Source: B8-G4 sp033720735 (GTDB lineage Bacteria > Bacteroidota > Bacteroidia > Chitinophagales > Saprospiraceae). From it: a stretch of DNA of 6,339 bases. Positions 1 through 6,339 of this stretch are shown in pieces (the stretch's first letter is position 1; each line of letters opens with the position of its first letter). The notes under the pieces are model-generated. The model saw only the letters and a program-made list of their open reading frames with translations. It was not told where the DNA came from and did not search any database. Made by a program: the position numbers and the translations under genes. Location: contig JAWWBX010000259.1 in NCBI GenBank assembly GCA_033720735.1, forward strand, positions 1 through 6,339, given 5' to 3'.

Positions 1-2162
1 GAGTCATCCGGGATTCCGGGGTTGTAGAACACTTTGAGCGAATCGGCATAGCCGGGAAACGAGAGCCAGATCTCGTCATCATTGTACGGGTTGAGTGCAA
101 TGTCGGTCGGATTATTGGTGGCCATCCCTGGAACGGTATCGAGGTCGATGACCGAACAATCGGCATTATTCAGCGTCCCGGTGATCACACCAACGTAGAA
201 CAGGTCGCACCGCCACAAATGACGTGCAGTGCTGTCTGCGATGTAGAAGTACAAGACATTCGTATTGTTCTTGGACCAGCCCAGCTGCTCGATCAGCTCG
301 GAGCCATCATAAGATCCCGAAGGATGGTTCACATTCAACATCTGCCAGTCGTCGCCGGCATCTCCTGAGTAGTAAAGATCGTCGTAGCCCGCCACGAGGT
401 CGGAAAAACTTGTCGGACTCGGTTGATACGGCGTATCCCAGGCCCCCTGTCCCTCCGACCCAACCAGCTCGGAATCGGGTGTGATCTCGTCCTCCAACCA
501 GTTTCCGGCAAAATACCCCTGCACAAACAGCCGTCCGTTCTGCGATGACCGGTAGCGCACATCATCCCCATCGATCACACCGCGGTAGGTACGGAACCCG
601 TCGCCACCTCCCATCATTTCAAAGACCGGGTCGTCAAAGCCGATGCCAGTACTGGTGCCATTGTCCTGGGCCCCCGCACTGATGATCGGCAGTCCAAAAA
701 TTCCCGTATACACATCGAGATGATAATACTGGGTGATGCCCAGCCCCTTGCCGCGGTTAGACCAGTTGAGACCGCCATCACTCGAGATGTAGATCCCTCC
801 GTCACTCCCGACGACGATGTCGTCATTGAATGGATTGGTCTCAATCGCATGAATGTCGGCGTGGGTGTACTCAGGCGGCTCGTTGGTCCAGTTGGCAATC
901 TCGCTCCACAAGAGACCGCCTGAGGTGCTCTTCCAGACATTCACGCCTCCGACGACGACCGTTGTGGCGTCGTCGGGATCGGCCCAGATCGTCAGATCGT
1001 AATTGCCCTGTCCGTCATTCTCGGTCATGGGGTCGTTGGCAGCCAGCAGATTGAAGTTGTTGTTGACGAGCTCCACAAAATTCTCACCGCTATCGCTGGA
1101 CACCTGCAGTGAGATCAGTCCTTCGGTGCTGTCGTGCGCGATCATGACATACAGCAATTCAGGATTGTCCGGGGTCACCGCAATGGCCATCCTGCCCCAG
1201 GTGCCGGGAGTGGAGGTCGGTGCCAGATTGCCGGAAATATCCGGGAAGAACGAACCCCCGTTGGTACTACGGCGGAGGGCGCCTTTGCATGCCGCGTAGA
1301 TCGTCTGAGGATCGCCAGGCTTGAACTCAATATCATAGCACCGGTCACCAGTCACCGGAAAGGTATCGGTAGAGCTGGTCCAGGCGCTGGTAGTGCGGAA
1401 CAACCCATTGGTACAGGCCGCAAACATGGTATCGACACTCCCCGGATAGCGGATCAGTTTGTATCCGGCCCGCAGATCATCCATATTGTAGGCAAAGGAC
1501 GTAGGGTTCCACGTGGTACCCCCATCGGTGGAATGCAGGATGCCAATCCCTGGTTGTGTGCCGCGGGTACCCCAGGTAAGACTCTCGCCGTCACCAGTCA
1601 GGATGTGCACATCATCCACGTCGGAGGGGTGCACCGAGATCCCGGATATCGCGATGGAAGGCAGGCTGTCGGTCAAAGGATACCAAGGATAAGGTCCGGC
1701 ACCCGGATAGAAACCAGCCACGTCGGTCCGCCACAAACCTCCTCCGGCCGTGCCTGCATACCAGGTTGTGGCAGAGGCAATATTGATATGGTTGATCCTG
1801 CCAACGCCTTCCTGGTTGAAGTCGTTGCCAATCGTATTGAGCGGTCCGATGTGGGCCCAGTCACCGTCGATCATGCCTGGAAAGGTGTCGATGTACAACT
1901 GTTGAAGGGCTTCCAGATTGGCCTGCACATGATTGATCAGATTCCCGCTCTGATCCAGGTGGCGTCGTGCAAAGTGCCGGGCTCTCCGCATGCGTTTGTG
2001 CGAGCCTTTCACTGGCGTATCAGCATATCGCTGCATGGCGGCTCTGTCGAGCTTCTCAAAATTGCGCTCTTTGGGAAGTGTGGTCTGAGCAGTCAGGAAA
2101 GCGACAGGCAGGCAAATCAGACTGATCAGGAGGAGGTGTCGTAAGAGGACCATGACCGACAT
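1..2162 (-). CDS. Secreted BNR/Asp-box beta-propeller protein (sortilin/VPS10-like, glycosyl hydrolase-like), 3' end outside window
   Basis: The reading frame is open from the ATG at 2162 to the window edge: 720 codons without a stop, so the C-terminus is missing. An in-frame TAA lies five codons upstream (2175-2177), which limits the start to the ATG at 2162 or the one at 2153; both give a Sec signal peptide (hydrophobic HLLLISLICLPVAFLTAQ, likely cleaved after TAQ, residue 26). Residues 27-100 form a basic, helical-looking leader (KRMRRARHFARRH at 57-69), followed by WAHIGPLNT (102-110). Six Asp-box-like motifs follow: STDGGTTW 211-218, STNGGSFF 299-306, SSDSGENF 355-362, STSGGLLW 412-419, SSDGGLNW 460-467 and SGDAGDDW 599-606. 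Such motifs mark blade turns in sialidase, sortilin and GH74-type propellers. MMGGGDGF (516-523) resembles a segment common in Bacteroidota propeller proteins of this type. No catalytic set is identifiable, so an enzymatic role is unproven; binding or adhesion is possible. A T9SS C-terminal domain is expected beyond the edge but not seen. Confidence 0.93.
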   Translation of the reverse strand, partial: MSVMVLLRHLLLISLICLPVAFLTAQTTLPKERNFEKLDRAAMQRYADTPVKGSHKRMRRARHFARRHLDQSGNLINHVQANLEALQQLYIDTFPGMIDGDWAHIGPLNTIGNDFNQEGVGRINHINIASATTWYAGTAGGGLWRTDVAGFYPGAGPYPWYPLTDSLPSIAISGISVHPSDVDDVHILTGDGESLTWGTRGTQPGIGILHSTDGGTTWNPTSFAYNMDDLRAGYKLIRYPGSVDTMFAACTNGLFRTTSAWTSSTDTFPVTGDRCYDIEFKPGDPQTIYAACKGALRRSTNGGSFFPDISGNLAPTSTPGTWGRMAIAVTPDNPELLYVMIAHDSTEGLISLQVSSDSGENFVELVNNNFNLLAANDPMTENDGQGNYDLTIWADPDDATTVVVGGVNVWKSTSGGLLWSEIANWTNEPPEYTHADIHAIETNPFNDDIVVGSDGGIYISSDGGLNWSNRGKGLGITQYYHLDVYTGIFGLPIISAGAQDNGTSTGIGFDDPVFEMMGGGDGFRTYRGVIDGDDVRYRSSQNGRLFVQGYFAGNWLEDEITPDSELVGSEGQGAWDTPYQPSPTSFSDLVAGYDDLYYSGDAGDDWQMLNVNHPSGSYDGSELIEQLGWSKNNTNVLYFYIADSTARHLWRCDLFYVGVITGTLNNADCSVIDLDTVPGMATNNPTDIALNPYNDDEIWLSFPGYADSLKVFYNPGIPDD

Positions 2163-2220
2163 GGCAAATGGTTGTTAACAGTGTGTCACGGCAACCCATC
2201 GTTGTCCCAGGTTCACTGTC

Positions 2221-2228
2221 TTAAGTTA
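2221..2228 (-). promoter_or_regulatory. Weak -7 promoter element candidate for the propeller gene
   Basis: On the minus strand this reads TAACTTAA, matching six of eight positions of the Bacteroidota sigma-A -7 element TAnnTTTG. It would start a transcript near 2214, about 50 bases before the ATG at 2162. No TTTG-like -33 element lies at the usual 17-23 base spacing, so this is a weak call. If it is false, the gene may be read from the upstream EEP promoter. Confidence 0.2.
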
Positions 2229-2270
2229 CCTATTTTCATTGATAGCCCGCCCCCCTTTGATGATAATGAC

Positions 2271-2298
2271 TGAACGGTCAGATCAAATATGTGAACGG
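2271..2298. repeat. Direct repeat TGAACGG with 21-bp period, possible regulator site
   Basis: TGAACGG occurs at 2271-2277 and again at 2292-2298 (TGAACGGTC and TGAACGGCC), exactly 21 bp apart, about two helical turns. The pair lies in the gap upstream of the propeller gene, some 55-85 bases before its weak promoter candidate. The first copy also sits in a short dyad, TGAC-N6-GTCA at 2267-2280. The geometry would suit two protomers binding one DNA face, but seven-base repeats can arise by chance. Confidence 0.25.
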
Positions 2299-2301
2299 CC
2301 G

Positions 2302-2319
2302 AAAAGGCTCTTCGAAGCC
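2302..2319 (-). terminator. Weak intrinsic terminator candidate after the EEP gene
   Basis: On the minus strand GGCTT-CGAA-GAGCC folds into a five-pair stem (one G-U pair) with a four-base loop, followed directly by TTTT. It begins 7 bases after the TGA stop of the EEP gene. The stem and U-tract are both short, so partial termination or read-through into the propeller gene is plausible. Confidence 0.3.
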
Positions 2320-2326
2320 GGCGCGA

Positions 2327-3490
2327 TCAAGGTATCCGCACAAACCGCAGGGCTGCGACAGATCTTTCTTCGGCAATAAGCACAACCTGGTAGATCCCCG
2401 GCGCAAGGGTCGTCAGTTCGATCCGCACGGATTCCCTCAGTGCCGGCAGGTCGATGTGACCGTGCATCTTGCCGGTCGCATCCATGATCACCAGTTCAGC
2501 CGGACCCGGAAGAGGAGTCAGTCGCACCTGCAAATGGTCGCCCGCAGGATTGGGATAACCGGTCATGAGGTGGGTGCGGGTACTGCTTCCGCGTGTTGAA
2601 GTAGTGCTGCTTTCCAGGACAAGCCGCAGCGCCACCGGACGGTGATCAGAGATGTTGTCATCATATGCGTCAATCCCGCCCTGGATCACGTCATCGACCC
2701 TGATCGTCTGGACACTGCTGCCCGGAGCTGCAAGCGCCGAAAACAACTCATTACTCACCAGGATATGATCGAGGTGTGATGGCCAGCCGGGATAAGACCA
2801 GAAAGCACTGCTTCCTTCGGCGATCGACATGTCGGCAAATGCGTACTCCTGCGGGGCACCGAGAAATGCACCAAACACATTGTTCGGCCCGGCATCGGTG
2901 AGAATGTCGTTGAGATCCCCCAATACGATGACCCGGTCATCAGGATGATGTTGTGCGATGTACGCTGCGATCAGCTGGCTTGCCTCACGGCGCCGCGTCT
3001 CCTCATCCCAGGCATCCCCGGCATCGAGCACACCGTTGCCACAACATTTCAGGTGGTTGTTGATCACAACCAGAAATTCTCCGTTGTAGCTGCAATGCAT
3101 CACCAGAGGTGGCCGCGGGAAGGGGCGGTTCATCCCCTGGTAGATCTGGAACACGTCGATCACATCGACCACATCAGGCTGATAGATGTACGCCAGTCCG
3201 GAAAACTCCGTGTCGTCCCAGTATCCTGACCAATCTCCGAGTAAATTCAGGATGGCATCAAAACTCTGCTGGTCGTCGATCTCCTGCAAGGCAACAAGGT
3301 CGGCGTCCAATGCCGCAACGATGTCCGCAACGTATTCAATGGTCGTGAAGCCGTTTTTGGGAAAGCGCTCGATATTCCAGGTCATCACCTCCAGGGTCGA
3401 ATCCGTACCGAACGACAGGTCCTCTATGCTTTGCCCGGATAATGGCACACAGCATATTACCATCCATAACACCAGGAGTGCCTGTTTCAT
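2327..3490 (-). CDS. Secreted endonuclease/exonuclease/phosphatase (EEP) family protein with T9SS type A sorting domain
   Basis: The protein is complete at 387 residues. A Sec signal peptide (MKQALLVLWMVICCVPLSGQ, 1-20) leads into an EEP fold at about 33-291. The family's metal and catalytic motifs look intact: N39 in MTWNI, E70 in ALQEI, H146 in NNHLK, D192 and N194 in GDLND, SHLDHIL at 238-244, and D282-H283 in SDHRPV. EEP enzymes cleave phosphodiester or phosphomonoester bonds with a divalent metal (DNases, sphingomyelinases, inositol phosphatases); the substrate cannot be told here, with an extracellular nuclease or phosphodiesterase most likely. A Ser/Thr-rich linker (293-307) joins a T9SS sorting domain at 309-387 (GYPNPAGD, ATGK, LAPGIYQVVL), implying export across the outer membrane and release or surface anchoring. 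Cys149-Cys150 follow the H146 motif. The ATG at 3490 was chosen because it starts the signal peptide directly; the upstream TTG at 3559 would add 23 non-signal residues and overlaps the promoter candidate. The propeller gene follows 164 bases downstream on the same strand. Confidence 0.95.
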   Translation of the reverse strand: MKQALLVLWMVICCVPLSGQSIEDLSFGTDSTLEVMTWNIERFPKNGFTTIEYVADIVAALDADLVALQEIDDQQSFDAILNLLGDWSGYWDDTEFSGLAYIYQPDVVDVIDVFQIYQGMNRPFPRPPLVMHCSYNGEFLVVINNHLKCCGNGVLDAGDAWDEETRRREASQLIAAYIAQHHPDDRVIVLGDLNDILTDAGPNNVFGAFLGAPQEYAFADMSIAEGSSAFWSYPGWPSHLDHILVSNELFSALAAPGSSVQTIRVDDVIQGGIDAYDDNISDHRPVALRLVLESSTTSTRGSSTRTHLMTGYPNPAGDHLQVRLTPLPGPAELVIMDATGKMHGHIDLPALRESVRIELTTLAPGIYQVVLIAEERSVAALRFVRIP

Positions 3491-3506
3491 GCATTTGCCG
3501 ATTGTG

Positions 3507-3523
3507 GGCGGCGTGTAGCCGCC
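3507..3523 (-). repeat. Perfect 6-bp hairpin in the EEP leader
   Basis: GGCGGC (3507-3512) and GCCGCC (3518-3523) are perfect inverted repeats around a five-base loop. In the minus-strand transcript the hairpin ends 16 bases before the EEP ATG at 3490. It is all G-C and should be stable. With no U-tract after it, it is not a terminator; it could affect ribosome access. Confidence 0.5.
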
Positions 3524-3525
3524 AG

Positions 3526-3546
3526 GCGCGATCAGCTGATACGCGC
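3526..3546. promoter_or_regulatory. Near-perfect 21-bp palindrome at the predicted EEP transcription start, operator or leader hairpin candidate
   Basis: The 10-bp perfect palindrome ATCAGCTGAT (3531-3540) is flanked by GCGCG on the left (3526-3530) and CGCGC on the right (3542-3546), with one extra A at 3541. The arms are therefore 10 bases with a single bulge. It lies just downstream of the -7 element at 3557-3564, covering roughly +5 to +25 of the predicted transcript. That is a usual place for a repressor operator, but it could equally act as an RNA hairpin in the leader. No regulator gene is visible in the window. Confidence 0.4.
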
Positions 3547-3556
3547 TTTCAGAGTA

Positions 3557-3592
3557 CAAAGTTAGTTCAAACAGTGTGCATCCGGCAACAAA
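3557..3592 (-). promoter_or_regulatory. Bacteroidota sigma-A-type promoter candidate for the EEP gene
   Basis: The minus strand carries TAACTTTG (3564 to 3557), a full match to the Bacteroidota -7 consensus TAnnTTTG. Upstream are GTTG (3589-3586) at 21 bases, a three-of-four match to the -33 TTTG, and an exact TTTG (3592-3589) at 24 bases, just outside the usual 17-23 spacing. Transcription would begin near 3550, giving a leader of about 60 bases before the ATG at 3490. I found no comparable promoter for the divergent lipoprotein gene in 3491-3655. Confidence 0.55.
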
Positions 3593-3655
3593 ATGAAGGC
3601 ATGCCGATAGCGAGCTCTGCGCTTTTCATACCTTCAAGGCGTGACCAGTCACGCA

Positions 3656-6339
3656 ATGTGTAGCTCCCCTCGCAAGCCAGCCCGCCCTGGATTCTTGGCC
3701 GGTTTTCTACTATGCATGGGCATTCTGACCGGATGTGCATCCAACGAACCTGCGGTGGTGCCTGCACGATTCTCTGACATCGCCATGGTCGGTGGCAACT
3801 TGTGCTCTCGGATGATGTTGTTCGGGCATTTTGAAACGGAACTGCAGCTGCGCTACCCGGACAGCACCCTGATCATCCGCAATATGTGTGATCCGGGTGA
3901 CACCCCGGGATTCCGGCCGCACCCGAGCCGCCCCCATCCCTGGGCGTTTCCGGGAGCGGAAAGATTCCAGAACGAACTGGCACAACCCTCTCACAGCGAG
4001 GGACACTTCGATCCACCGGACGATTGGCTCAGGCAGCTTGACGCAGATATTGTGCTGGCATTTTTCGGATATGATGCCTCTTTCCGTGGCCACGCAGGCA
4101 TGGACGACTTTCGCGACGAACTGACCGCTTTTATCCGTCATACACGGTCGCAGGCATACAATGGCGTCGCTCCCCCCGAGCTGGTGCTGATCTCGCCGAT
4201 CGCCTTTGAGGATCTGTCTGCCATGGCCGACCTGCCCGACGGCTACCAGGAGAATGCACGACTGAGCATGTACACGGGTGTGATGCGCGAGGTTGCTGAG
4301 GCCGAGCAGGTGCACTTTGTCGACGCGTTTGCGGCCACCCGTGCCTGGTACACACGCTCCACCGGAATGACCATCGACGGGTTCCAGCTGTCTGACCAGG
4401 GCTATCGCAAGTTCTCAAAGTGGTTGGCCGACGAGATCTTTGGACCTGGCAAGGCGGTCAACAACCACCGGGAAGCCGTCCATCGTGCGGTGATGGACAA
4501 GAACTGGTTCTGGCACAACGATTTCAAGATCCCGAACGGTGTCCATGTGTACGGCCGGCGGTACGAACCTTTTGGTCCCGACAATTACCCTGCAGAGATT
4601 GGCAAGATCCGCGCCATGACCCGTATCCGGGACACTGCGATCTGGGCTGCGGCGCAGGGGATTCCCTACGACGTACCTGCGGCCGACCGGCGCACACCTT
4701 CGCTCCCCGAAGTGGAGACCAATTTCAATCCGCCTGCAGACCAGCCACCTCCACGATACCTCTATGGCGATGAAGCTGTCGGCAGCATCGAGGTGGCTGA
4801 CGGGTATCACATTGAGCTTTTCGCCTCCGAACAGGACTTCCCCGACCTGGCCAACCCTGTTCAATTATCGTTCGACAATCGCGGCCGGCTGTGGGTGGCG
4901 GTGATGCCCAGTTATCCGCACTACCGCCCGGGCGATGCCTTGCCAGATGACAAACTGCTGATCCTGGAGGATACGGATGGAGACGGAAAGGCGGACAAGC
5001 AAACCGTTTTCGCAGACGGGCTGCATTTACCGATCGGCTTCGAGTTTGCGCCTGCAGGCGTCTATGTTGCCCAGAGTCCGCACCTGAAACTCCTGACCGA
5101 CACCGATGGAGATGACCGGGCCGACCAGGAGGAGGTCGTTCTGAGCGGATTCGACGAACACGACACGCATCACGCGATCAGTGCTTTCTGCGCGGACCCA
5201 TCCGGCGCCATCTACATGGCAGAAGGGGTCTTTCTGCATACCAATGTCGAGACAGCCTACGGCACAGTAAGAGGTACCAATGGCGGATTCTACCGCTACA
5301 ATCCGCAACGACGACACCTGGAACGGACAGCACAGCTCTCCATCCCCAACCCATGGGGGATTGCCTTTGATGCATGGGGCCAGAACTTTTTTGCGGAAAC
5401 ATCAGGACCGGATGTCCTGTGGATGATGCCCGGCACGATCAAACCGCGCTATGGGATCGCCTCCCCCAAATCACGCAACCTGATCGAGGAGGCACATCGT
5501 GTTCGTCCCACTTCCGGCCTTGAGTTCGTCTCGAGCCGCCATTTCCCGCCTGAAGTACAGGGCGACCTGCTGATCAACAACACCATCGGCTTCCGGGGGA
5601 CGAAACAACATACCCTGCGGGATAGCGGAACCGGCTATTTCAGCGAACACCGGCTCGACCTGATCCGCAGCTCCGACCCCAACTTCCGTCCGGTCGACAT
5701 GGAATTTGCCCCGGATGGCTCCCTTTATATCGTCGACTGGCACAATATCCTGATCGGCCATATGCAGCACAATGCGCGGGACCCTCTGCGGGACCATGTG
5801 CACGGACGTATCTACAGAATTACTTATCCTGCGCGCCCGCTCGTAGAGTCCGCCGAGATTGACGGCGCAAGCATCCAGACCCTTCTGGATCATCTCAAAC
5901 TGCCTGAATATCGCACCCGCTACCGCGCGCGCCGGGAACTGCGCGAGCGTGATCCTGAGTCAGTCAGCCGGCAGCTGTCCTTGTGGGTAGATCAGATGGA
6001 CACAACTGATCCGCACCATGAGCGCCTCATGACCGAGGGGCTGTGGGTGAGTTGGGGAATGAACCGGGTGGACCCATCGCTTCTGCGCAATGTGCTCCGG
6101 GCAAACGACTTCCGTGCGCGCGCCGCCGCCGTGCGTGTGCTCCGCTATGCCGGCCACCAGTTGCCGGATCAGGCCGAGCTGCTGCAGCAGGCAGCCGCGG
6201 ATCCGCATGGTCGGGTCAGGCTTGAGGTCATCGTCACGGCATCATGGCTCGATTCGGATACAGGGCTGGCGCTCCTGGCAGAAGTGGCAAGGCATCCGCT
6301 GGACGATTGGATGCTCCCGGCCTTTCAGGCTGCCACCGC
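3656..6339 (+). CDS. Lipoprotein of the PVC-type heme-binding CxxCH / putative membrane-bound dehydrogenase group, with N-terminal SGNH-like domain; 3' end outside window
   Basis: The frame is open for 894 codons to the right edge. The ATG at 3656 gives a lipoprotein signal peptide: basic MCSSPRKPAR, a hydrophobic core, and lipobox LTGC with Cys27. The frame is open upstream only back to a TAG at 3608; a GTG at 3641 is a poorer start. Residues about 40-260 form an SGNH/GDSL-like domain (MVGGNLCSRM 44-53, RNMCDPGDTPGFRPH 75-89, AFFGYDASF 135-143, DGFQLSDQGY 241-250). A Trp-rich conserved linker follows (KNWFWHNDFKIPNGVHVYG 282-300, FGPDNYPAEI 306-315). Residues about 372-725 are a beta-propeller of the TIGR02604/DUF7133 type, with EHDTHHAIS (501-509), MAEGVF (521-526), VDWHN (693-697) and DHVHGRIYRITYP (713-725). 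Loops DTDGDGKAD (439-447) and DTDGDDRAD (482-490) look calcium-binding. From about 735 the sequence turns helical and Arg/Leu-rich, like the HEAT repeats of this family. The C-terminal CxxCH heme motif usual in relatives is not reached. Oxidation of sugars or other extracellular substrates is a family guess; the substrate is unknown. It is transcribed divergently from the EEP gene, 165 bases away. Confidence 0.92.
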   Translation, partial: MCSSPRKPARPGFLAGFLLCMGILTGCASNEPAVVPARFSDIAMVGGNLCSRMMLFGHFETELQLRYPDSTLIIRNMCDPGDTPGFRPHPSRPHPWAFPGAERFQNELAQPSHSEGHFDPPDDWLRQLDADIVLAFFGYDASFRGHAGMDDFRDELTAFIRHTRSQAYNGVAPPELVLISPIAFEDLSAMADLPDGYQENARLSMYTGVMREVAEAEQVHFVDAFAATRAWYTRSTGMTIDGFQLSDQGYRKFSKWLADEIFGPGKAVNNHREAVHRAVMDKNWFWHNDFKIPNGVHVYGRRYEPFGPDNYPAEIGKIRAMTRIRDTAIWAAAQGIPYDVPAADRRTPSLPEVETNFNPPADQPPPRYLYGDEAVGSIEVADGYHIELFASEQDFPDLANPVQLSFDNRGRLWVAVMPSYPHYRPGDALPDDKLLILEDTDGDGKADKQTVFADGLHLPIGFEFAPAGVYVAQSPHLKLLTDTDGDDRADQEEVVLSGFDEHDTHHAISAFCADPSGAIYMAEGVFLHTNVETAYGTVRGTNGGFYRYNPQRRHLERTAQLSIPNPWGIAFDAWGQNFFAETSGPDVLWMMPGTIKPRYGIASPKSRNLIEEAHRVRPTSGLEFVSSRHFPPEVQGDLLINNTIGFRGTKQHTLRDSGTGYFSEHRLDLIRSSDPNFRPVDMEFAPDGSLYIVDWHNILIGHMQHNARDPLRDHVHGRIYRITYPARPLVESAEIDGASIQTLLDHLKLPEYRTRYRARRELRERDPESVSRQLSLWVDQMDTTDPHHERLMTEGLWVSWGMNRVDPSLLRNVLRANDFRARAAAVRVLRYAGHQLPDQAELLQQAAADPHGRVRLEVIVTASWLDSDTGLALLAEVARHPLDDWMLPAFQAAT

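Noticed and set aside
1134..2144. 336-codon open frame on the plus strand antisense to the propeller gene
   Set aside because: It lies wholly opposite a frame with a signal peptide and six Asp-box motifs. Its translation shows no recognisable domain and is rich in Gly, Arg and Pro, as expected from reading a GC-rich gene backwards.
2174..2181. TGTTAACA palindrome just before the propeller gene start
   Set aside because: It is only eight bases, does not extend on either side, and is common by chance in AT-richer intergenic sequence.
2284..2291. CATATTTG on the minus strand as a -7 promoter element for the propeller gene
   Set aside because: It matches seven of eight consensus positions but has no TTG-like element 17-23 bases upstream and lies about 120 bases from the start codon, just after the terminator candidate.
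3629..3636. TACCTTCA as a plus-strand -7 element for the lipoprotein gene
   Set aside because: It matches only six of eight positions, has no -33 partner at the right spacing, and would leave a leader of only about a dozen bases.
3710..4315. 201-codon minus-strand frame opposite the lipoprotein gene
   Set aside because: The plus strand encodes a lipobox and conserved SGNH-like motifs over the same bases; the antisense product is His/Arg-rich with no family features.
4415..4864. 149-codon minus-strand frame inside the lipoprotein gene
   Set aside because: It overlaps the strongly conserved linker and the start of the propeller on the plus strand and has no motif of its own.
5471..5893. 140-codon minus-strand frame inside the lipoprotein gene
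   Set aside because: It is opposite well-recognised propeller motifs (VDWHN, DHVHGRIYRI) and has no independent support.

Overview
The window most likely comes from a fairly GC-rich member of the Bacteroidota, perhaps a Saprospiria/Lewinella-like lineage. Three things point there. The secreted nuclease-like protein ends in a typical type IX secretion (T9SS) sorting domain (YPNPAGD, ATGK and LAPGIYQVVL motifs). One promoter candidate fits the Bacteroidota housekeeping consensus (TAACTTTG matching TAnnTTTG). None of the three genes has a convincing Shine-Dalgarno sequence. The exact lineage is inference.

Layout: 1-2162 (minus) is the first 720 codons of a large secreted beta-propeller protein with six BNR/Asp-box motifs; its C-terminus lies beyond the left edge. 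2163-2326 is intergenic and holds a weak terminator candidate, a short direct repeat with 21-bp spacing and a weak promoter candidate. 2327-3490 (minus) is a complete secreted endonuclease/exonuclease/phosphatase (EEP) family protein with an apparently intact active site and a T9SS tail. 3491-3655 is a divergent intergenic region with a good minus-strand promoter candidate and two consecutive dyads in the predicted leader of the EEP gene. 3656-6339 (plus) is the first 894 codons of a large lipoprotein of the 'PVC-type heme-binding CxxCH / putative membrane-bound dehydrogenase' group: a lipobox, a degenerate SGNH-like domain, a beta-propeller with two Asp-rich calcium-type loops, and the start of a HEAT-like helical region. 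It runs off the right edge before any cytochrome c motif.

All three products are predicted to leave the cytoplasm: two by Sec (one certainly and one probably followed by T9SS), and one as a lipoprotein. This fits an envelope or extracellular degradation region of a polymer-degrading marine or soil bacterium. The sequence shows no shared pathway among the three. I saw no tRNA, rRNA, CRISPR array, insertion sequence or phage gene. No clearly new multi-gene system is visible; the observations most worth following are the structured leader and promoter of the EEP gene and the altered SGNH motifs in the lipoprotein.
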